A DNA stretch of 59,825 bases from JBDSZL01 sp039925145 (lineage in GTDB: Bacteria; Acidobacteriota; Vicinamibacteria; Vicinamibacterales; SCN-69-37): positions 1 through 59,825 of the forward strand of contig JBDSZL010000049.1 of NCBI GenBank assembly GCA_039925145.1, in the 5' to 3' direction. Made by a program: the position numbers and the translations under genes. The notes below the pieces were generated by a model, which was not told where the DNA came from, searched no databases, and saw only the letters and a list, made by a program, of their open reading frames with translations. Positions 33,372 to 41,177 of the stretch are shown here, in pieces. Position 1 is the stretch's first letter. Each line of letters opens with the position of its first letter.

Positions 33372-35003
33372 GTGCTGACATCTCTGGTTGTCCTGCCGCT
33401 GGCCGGAGCGGTGCTGGCACTGCTGGCTGGACGCGGCCGCGAACGCATCGCGCGTGTGGTCGCACTGGCCGTGTCGCTGCTGACGTTCGCGATCAGCCTC
33501 CTTCTCTGGATGCGGTTCGATTCCGCTCAATCCGGCTATCAGTTCGTCGAGCGCTATACCTGGCTGCCGGACTTCGGCATCTCGTACCACATCGGACTGG
33601 ACGGGATCAGCCTGCTGCTCGTGGTCCTCACCACGTTTCTGACGCCGATCGCCCTGCTGTGCTCCTGGGAATCCATTGAGCAGCGCGTGCGCGAGTTCCT
33701 GTTCTTCATGCTCGTCCTCGAGTCGGCGATGATTGGCGTGTTCGTCTCGCTCGATCTGTTCCTCTTCTACCTCTTCTGGGACGCGATGCTGATTCCGATG
33801 TACTTCCTCATCGGCATCTGGGGCTACGACCGCCGCATCTACGCCTCCATCAAGTTCCTGCTCTACACGATGGCTGGCAGTGTGCTCATGCTGCTGGCGA
33901 TCATCTGGATCGCGTATTACCACCGCACGGTTACAGGCGTGCCGAGTTTCGACCTGGCGGATCTGGCGGCCCTCGATATCCCGATTGCCACTCAGACGTG
34001 GCTGTTTCTCGCGTTTGCGCTGGCCTTTGCCATCAAGGTCCCGTTGTTCCCGTTTCACACGTGGCTGCCAGACGCACACGTGCAGGCGCCCACGGCCGGC
34101 TCGGTGCTCCTCGCCGGCGTGCTCCTCAAGATGGGCACGTACGGCCTGCTGCGCTTTGCCTTTCCGTTGTTTCCCCAGGCCGCGATCACGTTTGCCCCCT
34201 GGATCGCCCTGCTCGCGGTTATCGGCATCGTCTACGGGTCACTGGTGGCTATGGTGCAGCCAGACCTGAAGAAGCTTGTCGCGTACTCCTCCGTAGCTCA
34301 CCTCGGTGTCGTCGTGCTCGGTCTCTGCGCGCTCAACGTCAACGGCGTGCAGGGCGCGGTCTACCAGATGCTCGCGCACGGCATCTCCACCGGTGGCCTG
34401 TTCCTCATCGTCGGGATGCTGTCGGACAGAAGGCACACGCGGCAGATTGCTGAATTCGGCGGCCTCAAGGCCGTGATGCCTCAAATGGTCGCGGCCTTCC
34501 TGCTGCTCACCCTGGCATCGGTCGCCCTGCCGGGAATGAACGGGTTCATCGGGGAATTCCTGATCCTGCTCGGGAGCTTTGGCAGTCAAACGCTGAACCA
34601 CGCGCGTGTGTTCACCGCGGTGGCGACCACCGGCGTCATCCTCTCGGCCGTGTATATGCTGTGGATGTTCCAGCGGGTCAACTACGGCCCAGTCACCAAC
34701 GACAAGAACCGCGGGTTGCGCGATTTGAGCGTTCGCGAGTGGATTGTCATCGCTCCGGTCTGCGCCGTCGCGATCCTGATGGGTGTCTTGCCGGGCCTCT
34801 TCCTGAAGCCCATAGAGCCCTCGGTGCGTCGCACCGTCGAAGAAATCGTCGGGCATCCGACGACGACACCGGTGAATGCCGGCGTGGTCGGCACCGTCCC
34901 GCGCGGGAGACCGCTGGTGACGCCGCTGGCGCAAGTGCCCTTCGTGTCCGCGCCCACGACCACCGCGGCGCCGACCGTTCCCGTTCCTTCGTCATTGCGC
35001 TGA
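33372..35003 (+). CDS. nuoM: NADH-quinone oxidoreductase subunit M
   Basis: The 543-residue antiporter-like subunit shows YHIGLDGISLLLVVLTTFL, FVSLDLFLFYLFWDAMLIPMYFLIG with the Glu replaced by an Asp-containing WDAM motif, and FHTWLPDAHVQAPTAGSVLLAG. GTG 33372 follows GGGGGA; an in-frame start at 33291 would overlap nuoL and adds no membrane segment. The C-terminal 45 residues are a Thr/Pro/Val-rich tail. Confidence 0.94.
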   Translation: MLTSLVVLPLAGAVLALLAGRGRERIARVVALAVSLLTFAISLLLWMRFDSAQSGYQFVERYTWLPDFGISYHIGLDGISLLLVVLTTFLTPIALLCSWESIEQRVREFLFFMLVLESAMIGVFVSLDLFLFYLFWDAMLIPMYFLIGIWGYDRRIYASIKFLLYTMAGSVLMLLAIIWIAYYHRTVTGVPSFDLADLAALDIPIATQTWLFLAFALAFAIKVPLFPFHTWLPDAHVQAPTAGSVLLAGVLLKMGTYGLLRFAFPLFPQAAITFAPWIALLAVIGIVYGSLVAMVQPDLKKLVAYSSVAHLGVVVLGLCALNVNGVQGAVYQMLAHGISTGGLFLIVGMLSDRRHTRQIAEFGGLKAVMPQMVAAFLLLTLASVALPGMNGFIGEFLILLGSFGSQTLNHARVFTAVATTGVILSAVYMLWMFQRVNYGPVTNDKNRGLRDLSVREWIVIAPVCAVAILMGVLPGLFLKPIEPSVRRTVEEIVGHPTTTPVNAGVVGTVPRGRPLVTPLAQVPFVSAPTTTAAPTVPVPSSLR

Positions 35004-35010
35004 CCCGCTC

Positions 35011-36447
35011 ATGCTCAACCAGATCATCCCCATCGTTCCAGTCCTGATTGTCGTGTTGTCGGGCTGTGCCGTCCTGCTCGCCGAGGCCTTCCGACGTCCT
35101 GGTGACTGGATGCCGGTCGGCTGGCTCGGCGTGATCGGTGTCGTCGGAGGAATCGTCACCTCCGTTGCCCTCTGGGACACCAACGCGGTCGGGTTTGGCG
35201 TGGTCGTGCTCGACAACTTCGCCATCTTCTTCAACGTCTGTCTCTGCGCGATCGGGCTGCTGACGATTCTCATCTCGGCGGGATCGGCCGAGCGCGATCA
35301 GTTGCCCATCGGTGAGTACTACGCGCTGATGCTGTTCTCGCTCGCTGGCATGATGCTGATGGGATCGACGCGCGACCTGCTCATCATCTTCCTGGCGCTC
35401 GAGATCATGTCGCTCGGGGTCTACGTGATGACGGGCCTGAAGCGCGCGAGTGCGGAGAGCGCCGAGGCGGCGTTCAAGTACTTCGTGCTCGGGGCGTTTT
35501 CGAGCGCGTTCTTCCTCTACGGCATTGCGTTCGCCTATGCCGTCACCGGCACGACGAAACTCGACGAGCTCGGGATTCGGGTGGCCAGTTCGGCGCTCGA
35601 TCCCAGCATGCTGATCATCCTGGCCATGGTGTTCCTGCTGGTCGGGTTTGCGTTCAAGATCTCAGCCGTGCCATTTCACATGTGGACGCCGGATGCCTAT
35701 CAGGGCGCACCGACGCTCGTCACAGGCTTCATGTCGACCGGCATCAAGGCCGCGGCGTTTGCCGCATTCGTCCGCGTGTTCCTATCCGCGCTCGAACCTC
35801 TCCGCGTCGATTGGGTGCCCGTGGTCTCGGCCATCGCGGGGCTGACGATGATTCTGGGGACGGTGGTGGGGGTTGCGCAGAACAGCGTGAAGCGCATGCT
35901 GGCCTATTCGAGCATCGCCCATGCCGGTTACCTGCTTGTGGGCCTGGTCGCGGCCAACTCGGCAGGCAAGGCCGCGATTCTCTTTTACCTGGTCGCGTAT
36001 GCCGTCACCAATCTTGGCGCCTTTGGCGTGCTGGCCGCGTTGTCGACACCCGATCGGCCGCACGACGACATCCGTGATTTCGCAGGCATGTGGAACGAGA
36101 AGCCCGGGCTGTCGGCGCTGCTGACTGTGTTCCTGTTGTCCCTCGGCGGTTTTCCGCCGACTGTCGGGTTCATCGGCAAGTGGTACATCTTCAACGCGGC
36201 CGTTCAGGAGAACTTCATCGCGCTGGCCGTCCTCGGCGTGCTGACCAGTGTGGTGTCCGTCTTCTTCTACCTGAGAATTGTCGTACAGATGTACATGACG
36301 GAGGAACGTGCGCCAGGCCATCGTCCGGCCGTGTCGCCTGTCGCCCTGGCAGGCATGGTGCTCGCGTTGCTGGGCGTGATTTACCTCGGTGTGCTGCCGG
36401 GCCGTCTGCTGTCGATTGCAGCAGATTCGGTGGCATCAATCTTCTGA
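35011..36447 (+). CDS. nuoN: NADH-quinone oxidoreductase subunit N
   Basis: The 478-residue antiporter-like subunit ends the operon. It has FLALEIMSLGVYVMTGLKR with the conserved Glu, SAEAAFKYFVLGAFSSAFFLYG, VPFHMWTPDAYQGAPTLVTGFMSTG and GGFPPTVGFIGKWYIF. Spacing to nuoM is 7 bp. Confidence 0.96.
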   Translation: MLNQIIPIVPVLIVVLSGCAVLLAEAFRRPGDWMPVGWLGVIGVVGGIVTSVALWDTNAVGFGVVVLDNFAIFFNVCLCAIGLLTILISAGSAERDQLPIGEYYALMLFSLAGMMLMGSTRDLLIIFLALEIMSLGVYVMTGLKRASAESAEAAFKYFVLGAFSSAFFLYGIAFAYAVTGTTKLDELGIRVASSALDPSMLIILAMVFLLVGFAFKISAVPFHMWTPDAYQGAPTLVTGFMSTGIKAAAFAAFVRVFLSALEPLRVDWVPVVSAIAGLTMILGTVVGVAQNSVKRMLAYSSIAHAGYLLVGLVAANSAGKAAILFYLVAYAVTNLGAFGVLAALSTPDRPHDDIRDFAGMWNEKPGLSALLTVFLLSLGGFPPTVGFIGKWYIFNAAVQENFIALAVLGVLTSVVSVFFYLRIVVQMYMTEERAPGHRPAVSPVALAGMVLALLGVIYLGVLPGRLLSIAADSVASIF

Positions 36448-36526
36448 CGGTGTAGGGAGCGCGCCCCGAACGATTGCGAGGCCGCGGCCGACGCGATACC
36501 ATCACCGGGCTTTCCCGGCGCACTCC

Positions 36527-36967
36527 ATGTCCGACTCTCAACCGCCCCATCGCGTGCTCCCCGACGAGCCTCTCTACCGGCCGCTCGAGCGCTTCTGGCC
36601 GTACGCGGAGCTGCCTGAACAGCCGACCGAAGAGGAGCTTGCCCAGGCGAACCCTGAGTTGCGCGCTGTTCTCTTCGGGGCGCCGACGCTGCCATTTTCG
36701 ATGTCCATTGAATTCCCGGCGTTCACTGGCGATAGCTATGCCCGCGCCGTGGAACTGGCGCGGCGGTCCGACGAGTACGTCGAATTCACAGCGTCGGGAA
36801 GCCTGCGGCATCGGGCGCGGTTCTTCCCCGCAGAGCGTGCGGCCGATCTGCGCGATTTGTACGAACTGGTGGCCGGCGTGCCCGATTCCGCGGTACTCGT
36901 CGACGATCGGCCCGTGCCCTACGCGCGCGAGCTGTGGCTGCCGCTGGTATGGCTGCTGATTCGTTGA
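36527..36967 (+). CDS. Unknown protein, possibly conserved in the phylum
   Basis: The 146-residue soluble protein shows no signal peptide or membrane helix. It contains PLYRPLERFWPYAELPEQPTEEELA near the start and an acidic, alternating helix/strand composition later. No domain is recognised. ATG 36527 lies 79 bp after nuoN, so read-through from the nuo operon is possible. It converges on cspA. Confidence 0.65.
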   Translation: MSDSQPPHRVLPDEPLYRPLERFWPYAELPEQPTEEELAQANPELRAVLFGAPTLPFSMSIEFPAFTGDSYARAVELARRSDEYVEFTASGSLRHRARFFPAERAADLRDLYELVAGVPDSAVLVDDRPVPYARELWLPLVWLLIR

Positions 36968-37000
36968 TCCGGGGGCTGGGTCAGATGAGGGCGGAGGTGA

Positions 37001-37029
37001 GGGGACCGGAGCTACGGGCACCGGTCCCC
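37001..37029. terminator. Strong hairpin between convergent genes
   Basis: GGGGACCGG and CCGGTCCCC form 9-bp arms around an 11-nt loop, located between the stop of the unknown gene and the stop of cspA. It could end transcription from both sides, although no T-tract follows on either strand. Confidence 0.5.
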
Positions 37030-37038
37030 CGAGGTGGT

Positions 37039-37245
37039 CTAGCTGGGCTTGGTGACGTTACCTGCCTGAGGCCCTTTCGGGCCGTCGACGATCTCGAATT
37101 CGACTTCCTGGCCTTCTTCGAGCGTCCTGAAGCCAGATCCCTGAATCGCGGAGAAGTGCACGAATACGTCGTTACCTCCCTCGCGCTCGATGAATCCGTA
37201 GCCCTTCGCGTTGTTGAACCACTTGACCTTACCGGTGATACGCAT
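37039..37245 (-). CDS. cspA: Cold-shock protein (CspA family)
   Basis: The 68-residue single cold-shock domain binds single-stranded RNA/DNA. RNP1 is KGYGFIE (14-20) and RNP2 is VFVHF (27-31), with W9 and F10 conserved. The C-terminus QAGNVTKPS is typical. Its leader of about 137 nt starts at a consensus promoter and contains an intrinsic terminator and other hairpins, so expression is probably controlled by RNA structure. Confidence 0.96.
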   Translation of the reverse strand: MRITGKVKWFNNAKGYGFIEREGGNDVFVHFSAIQGSGFRTLEEGQEVEFEIVDGPKGPQAGNVTKPS

Positions 37246-37268
37246 TCTACTTGCCTGCCTTACGAGAC

Positions 37269-37289
37269 ACGCGGCGGGAGCCGCCGCGT
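37269..37289 (-). promoter_or_regulatory. Hairpin in the cspA leader near the ribosome site
   Basis: Nine-bp GC-rich arms (ACGCGGCGG/CCGCCGCGT) enclose a 3-nt loop, ending 24 bp before the cspA start. It may sequester or present the ribosome-binding region. Confidence 0.5.
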
Positions 37290-37328
37290 CTACCCCCTCC
37301 CGCGTGCTCCGCGAGCGCGACAGGGTAC

Positions 37329-37354
37329 AAAAAAAGACCGCGACACGCGGTCTT
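37329..37354 (-). terminator. Intrinsic terminator inside the cspA leader (attenuator)
   Basis: On the minus strand AAGACCGCG, loop TGT and CGCGGTCTT form a perfect 9-bp hairpin directly followed by more T (seven T in total). It is the only textbook rho-independent terminator noticed in the window. It lies about 28 nt after the predicted cspA transcription start and 84 bp before the cspA start codon. It would give either a short RNA of about 55 nt or, on read-through, the cspA mRNA. Confidence 0.85.
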
Positions 37355-37357
37355 GAC

Positions 37358-37382
37358 TTGACGCCGGCCCGCCCAACGTCAA
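37358..37382 (-). promoter_or_regulatory. First hairpin of the cspA leader
   Basis: TTGACG and CGTCAA (6-bp arms, 13-nt loop) fold at the extreme 5' end of the predicted transcript, immediately before the terminator hairpin. It might compete with or protect the 5' end. Confidence 0.4.
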
Positions 37383-37388
37383 CGCGGG

Positions 37389-37417
37389 ACTATACACATG
37401 TCGTCTATGACTGTCAA
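37389..37417 (-). promoter_or_regulatory. Consensus sigma-70 promoter for cspA
   Basis: On the minus strand, TTGACA (37417-37412) and TATAGT (37394-37389) are separated by exactly 17 bp. Transcription should start at about 37379-37383. This is the best promoter in the window. Confidence 0.85.
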
Positions 37418-37519
37418 GATTAATAGCCAGATTATCGACATGGCAGCGTCGAGATGCGCCGCCGGTTCATCCCCCCTGGCGTTACTGACCCAGGCCGCCA
37501 CCCCGAGGAAAGCAGGATC

Positions 37520-39106
37520 ATGCGCGCGTTAATCAGCGTCTCTGACAAGAATGGACTGGTGCCGTTTGCGACACAGCTGGTCGCGACGGGCTGGGAGCTC
37601 GTGTCCACGGGCGGAACCGCACGCGCGCTCTCTGAAGCCGGACTTCCGGTCATTGGCATTTCCGATGTCACCGGGTTTCCCGAGATGATGGACGGGCGGG
37701 TCAAGACGCTGCACCCCAAAGTCCACGGCGGGATTCTGGCGCGGCGCCACCATTCGGCCGACCGGGACGCGCTCGCGGCTCACGGCATTACCCCAATCGA
37801 CCTCGTGGTCGTCAACCTGTATCCCTTTGCCGCGGCGGCTGCGCGGCCGGACCTCGCGTTCGACGATCTGATCGAAGAGATCGACATCGGTGGGCCGAGT
37901 TTGCTGCGCGCCGCGGCCAAGAACTTTCGCGACGTTCTGGTTGTGGTGTCGCCCGACCACTACTCGTCGGTGCTCGATGCGCTGCAGTCGCCGCACGGCG
38001 TGTCGGCTGCCTTCCGATTCGATCTGGCGCGCCGCGCCTTCGCGCACACGGCGGCCTACGATCAGATGATCGCCAGCACGCTCGAAGAGGTTCGCGTGGA
38101 CGAAGTCGACGGCGGTTTTCTGCGCGATCCGCGTCCCTCCGACGAGGTGCTACCGGCCCTCTGGCAGCCGGCGCTCGTCAAGGTGCGAGACCTGCGGTAC
38201 GGGGAGAACCCTCACCAGGTGGGCGCCTGGTATTCCGAAGCCGAGTATGGATTCGGCGCCGCGACAGTGCACCAGGGCAAGGAACTGTCCTTTACCAACC
38301 TGCTCGACCTGGATGCGGCCGCGCGAATCGCGCTCGAGTTCGACGAGCCGGCGGCCGTGGTGATCAAGCACACCAATCCGTGCGGTGTCGCAACAGGCGC
38401 GACCATTGCCGAGGCCTATCTTCGGGCGCGCGAAGCCGATCCCTTGTCGGCATTTGGAGGCATCGTTGGCCTCAACCGGCCGCTCGACGCCGAGACGGCC
38501 AGACTGCTCACCTCGACGTTCATCGAAGCTGTCATTGCACCGGCCCTGGCCCATCCTGATGAGGTGCGGCCGATTCTGGCGACCAAGGTCAACCTCCGGG
38601 TGGTGACCGCATCGCTCGGGGACCTGCGCGACAGCCGCGACGTTCGATCGATTGCCGGGGCATGGCTCGTCCAGGCGCGCGACCGCGTGACGGAAGCCGA
38701 AGGAAAGTGGCCGGGCCACAACGCCGCCAACGTGGTCAGTCGCCGCGTGCCGACCGCCGAAGAATGGATGGCGCTTCGCTTCGCCTGGCGCGTGTGCGCG
38801 CATGTGAAGTCGAACTCGGTCATCTTCACCGGCCCGCAGGTGACGCTGGCCGTTGGCGCCGGCCAGATGAGTCGCGTGGATGCCGTGAAGACCGCGGTGA
38901 TGAAAGCCGGAGACAAGCTTCGCGGCTCGGTGGCCGCGTCAGACGCCTATTTTCCGTTCCGCGACGGGCTCGACGCCATCGCGGCTGCCGGGGCGACGGC
39001 CATCGTGCAGCCCGGCGGCTCGGTGCGCGACGCCGAAGTGATTGCGGCGGCCGATGAGCACGGGATGGCCATGGTGTTTACGGGGCGGCGGCACTTCAGA
39101 CACTAG
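37520..39106 (+). CDS. purH: Bifunctional AICAR transformylase/IMP cyclohydrolase
   Basis: PurH performs the last two steps of IMP synthesis. The 528-residue protein has an N-terminal MGS-like cyclohydrolase domain (RALISVSDKNGL..., VSTGGTARALSEAG, VKTLHPKVHGGIL) and a transformylase domain with RYGENPHQ, VIKHTNPCGVA and a terminal HGMAMVFTGRRHFRH. ATG 37520 follows a GAGGAAAG-type site. It diverges from cspA across a 274-bp region. Confidence 0.96.
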   Translation: MRALISVSDKNGLVPFATQLVATGWELVSTGGTARALSEAGLPVIGISDVTGFPEMMDGRVKTLHPKVHGGILARRHHSADRDALAAHGITPIDLVVVNLYPFAAAAARPDLAFDDLIEEIDIGGPSLLRAAAKNFRDVLVVVSPDHYSSVLDALQSPHGVSAAFRFDLARRAFAHTAAYDQMIASTLEEVRVDEVDGGFLRDPRPSDEVLPALWQPALVKVRDLRYGENPHQVGAWYSEAEYGFGAATVHQGKELSFTNLLDLDAAARIALEFDEPAAVVIKHTNPCGVATGATIAEAYLRAREADPLSAFGGIVGLNRPLDAETARLLTSTFIEAVIAPALAHPDEVRPILATKVNLRVVTASLGDLRDSRDVRSIAGAWLVQARDRVTEAEGKWPGHNAANVVSRRVPTAEEWMALRFAWRVCAHVKSNSVIFTGPQVTLAVGAGQMSRVDAVKTAVMKAGDKLRGSVAASDAYFPFRDGLDAIAAAGATAIVQPGGSVRDAEVIAAADEHGMAMVFTGRRHFRH

Positions 39107-39326
39107 CGGCACCGGCGGTCACTGTCGTCGGCCACCACTCTGGTGCGCTCGCGCCCCGCGTCTTCGACCGCCCAGCGCGTCGAGGAGGTCGCCACTCATG
39201 CACGGACCTTAGCACGGGAGTGGGCCCCGTCCTTCGTTCACTGAACGCCACAGACCGGTGTATGGCATCGCCGTCCCCACGCCGCTGACGGTTCGCGACG
39301 CCGCTGTTGGCCGACAGGCTGCGAGA

Positions 39327-39332
39327 TAGAAT
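39327..39332 (+). promoter_or_regulatory. Candidate -10 box before a short leader peptide
   Basis: TAGAAT (5 of 6) ends 9 bp before an ATG triplet run at 39342. The -35 region is not clear. Confidence 0.4.
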
Positions 39333-39341
39333 CGCCGGGTA

Positions 39342-39383
39342 ATGATGATGACGATGTCGGTGTGCGCGTCACTGCGGCGTTGA
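39342..39383 (+). CDS. Possible 13-residue leader peptide coupled to the glycosyltransferase
   Basis: The frame encodes MMMTMSVCASLRR and stops at 39381-39383, where TGATG overlaps the preferred start of the following gene. Repeated ATG codons and the stop/start overlap suggest translational coupling. It could be chance, since no ribosome site is visible. Confidence 0.3.
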   Translation: MMMTMSVCASLRR

Positions 39384-41062
39384 TGGAGGCGCTACCGTCT
39401 CTGTCGGCCACGCCGGTCCACGCAGGCGCGCGTCGTGCGATCGTCGGGCTTCTGCTTGCCGCACTTCCGGTATTCCTGCTGTTTCTCGGTGCCAACTCGA
39501 TCTGGGACGCCAACGAGGCGTTCTACGTCGAGACTCCGCGCCAGATGCTGCTTCGAGGCGACTACGTCACCCCTGTCTTCAATGACGCGCCTCGTCTGAA
39601 CAAGCCGGTCCTCAGCTATTGGATCGTCGCCGGCCTCTACCACGCGCTGGGCGTCTCGGTGACGACCGAGCGGCTCGGCATTGGCCTCGGAGCCCTCGGG
39701 ATCCTGCTGGCGACGTTCATGGTCGGACGCGCGCTGCGGTCAACAACCACAGGGCTGGTTGCCGCACTGCTGCTGGCGACATCGCCCCGGTTCGTGATGT
39801 TTGCGCGGCGCATCTTCATCGACATCTACATCACGCTGTTCATGTCGATCGCGCTCGCGGGCTTTGTCCTGGCCGTGCGCCACCCTGAGCATCGGCGCCG
39901 CTACCTCCTGCTGATGTATGTGGCGATCGGGCTGGGAGTGTTGACGAAGGGTCCCATCGCCGTTGTCATTCCGGTGGTCGTCGGCGCACTCTGGTGCTGG
40001 AGGGAGAGGCGCTGGCCTGATGCGAGGCGGTGGATGATCGGGCCAGGTTTGCTGGTGATGATCGCCATCGTCGCGCCCTGGTACGCGCTGCTGGTCAACA
40101 CCCATGGGTGGACACCCCTGACCAGCTTCGTCATCGGCGAGAACCTCGAGCGGTACACGAACTCGATGGTGCCCGGCGATCGTCCCATCTGGTATTACGT
40201 TCAGGAACTGCTGGCCGATTTGTTCCTGCCCTGGGCGCCGCTGCTGGTGGTGCCCTTGCTGACCGCATGGCGGCGCTCTGGGGGTGGAGAGACATCGACG
40301 CACCACGCCATCCGGCACTTGTTATGGCTATGGGTCGTGGTATTCGTCGGCGTCTTCTCTCTGTCGCAGACCAAACAGGATCTGTACATTCTGCCGGTCG
40401 CGCCAGCCGCGGCCGTGCTGATCGCCGATGTGCTGCTCAGCACCCGGTTCACCGACGGCCACCGGGTGTTGCGGGTGATCGTCGGACTGGTAGGCGCGCT
40501 CTGTGTGATTTGCGCCCCACTGATGTTCTGGCTCTTCGGATCGGGTTACTACGTGCTGCCTGGGATCAGACTTGCGTCGCTGCTGCTTGCTGCCGGCGGG
40601 TGCGGGGTGATCGTCGCTGTGCTCAGGCATCGTGGCGCCGCCGCGGTATTCGTGCTGGCCGGCACGTTTGTCGTCTTCAACTACCTGTTCGTCGTGCGTA
40701 TTCTCCCGGGCATGGAGCGGTTGAAACCCGTGGTGCCGATTGCGCAATTGTTCGCTGCGCGCGCTGGCGCCTCGGCGCAACTCGGGTCGTACCATCTGAT
40801 GCTGCCGAGCCTCGTCTACTATGCCGGCCGTCCCGTGCGCATCCTCGACAGCGAGGCACAGGCGGTGGAGTTCTATGCCGATGCGCGCGGGGGCTGGGCG
40901 ATGATGAGCGACACCGAGCTCAGGGAATTGCAGCGAGTGGTGCCCGGCCTGTGCGTGGCCGCGCGGCGTCCGATGTTCGACGCCAAGTTGCGAGATGTAC
41001 TCGATCGCCGCCCACCGGCCGACGTGCTGCTCGTCACCAACCGCTGCACCCCGAGCCCCTGA
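39383..41062 (+). CDS. ArnT/PMT-type membrane glycosyltransferase (GT-C fold)
   Basis: The 559-residue protein has about eleven membrane helices and the N-terminal loop SIWDANEAFYVETPRQML, whose acidic residue matches the catalytic Asp of ArnT/PMT enzymes using polyprenyl-phosphate sugars. RLNKPVLSYWIVAGLY and KGPIAVVIPVVVGAL are further family features. ATG 39383 is preferred; GTG 39362 is an alternative. The last codons merge into a heptamer repeat array. It probably modifies lipid A or another envelope glycan. Confidence 0.85.
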   Translation: MEALPSLSATPVHAGARRAIVGLLLAALPVFLLFLGANSIWDANEAFYVETPRQMLLRGDYVTPVFNDAPRLNKPVLSYWIVAGLYHALGVSVTTERLGIGLGALGILLATFMVGRALRSTTTGLVAALLLATSPRFVMFARRIFIDIYITLFMSIALAGFVLAVRHPEHRRRYLLLMYVAIGLGVLTKGPIAVVIPVVVGALWCWRERRWPDARRWMIGPGLLVMIAIVAPWYALLVNTHGWTPLTSFVIGENLERYTNSMVPGDRPIWYYVQELLADLFLPWAPLLVVPLLTAWRRSGGGETSTHHAIRHLLWLWVVVFVGVFSLSQTKQDLYILPVAPAAAVLIADVLLSTRFTDGHRVLRVIVGLVGALCVICAPLMFWLFGSGYYVLPGIRLASLLLAAGGCGVIVAVLRHRGAAAVFVLAGTFVVFNYLFVVRILPGMERLKPVVPIAQLFAARAGASAQLGSYHLMLPSLVYYAGRPVRILDSEAQAVEFYADARGGWAMMSDTELRELQRVVPGLCVAARRPMFDAKLRDVLDRRPPADVLLVTNRCTPSP

Positions 41063-41166
41063 GCTGCCCCAAGCCCCGAGCCCCGAGCCGCGAGCCATCT
41101 TCCCCGAGCCCCAAGCCCCAAGCCCCGAGCCATCTTCCCCAAGCCACAAGCCCCAAGCCCCGAGCC
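41051..41166 (+). repeat. Heptamer (GAGCCCC/AAGCCCC) array with 35-bp higher-order units
   Basis: Units of 7 bp run from the last codons of the glycosyltransferase almost to the stop of the converging gene. Within it, two 35-bp units beginning ATCTTCCCC are repeated with two changes. The array fills the gap between convergent genes. A short copy of the same heptamer is at 10563-10586. Confidence 0.85.
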
Positions 41167-41177
41167 GAACATCGCCG

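Noticed and set aside
37329..37354. Terminator serving purH or another plus-strand gene
   Set aside because: The T-tract is only on the minus strand, and no plus-strand gene ends here.
41051..41166. CRISPR array
   Set aside because: Units are 7 bp and contiguous, without spacers; no cas genes are present.
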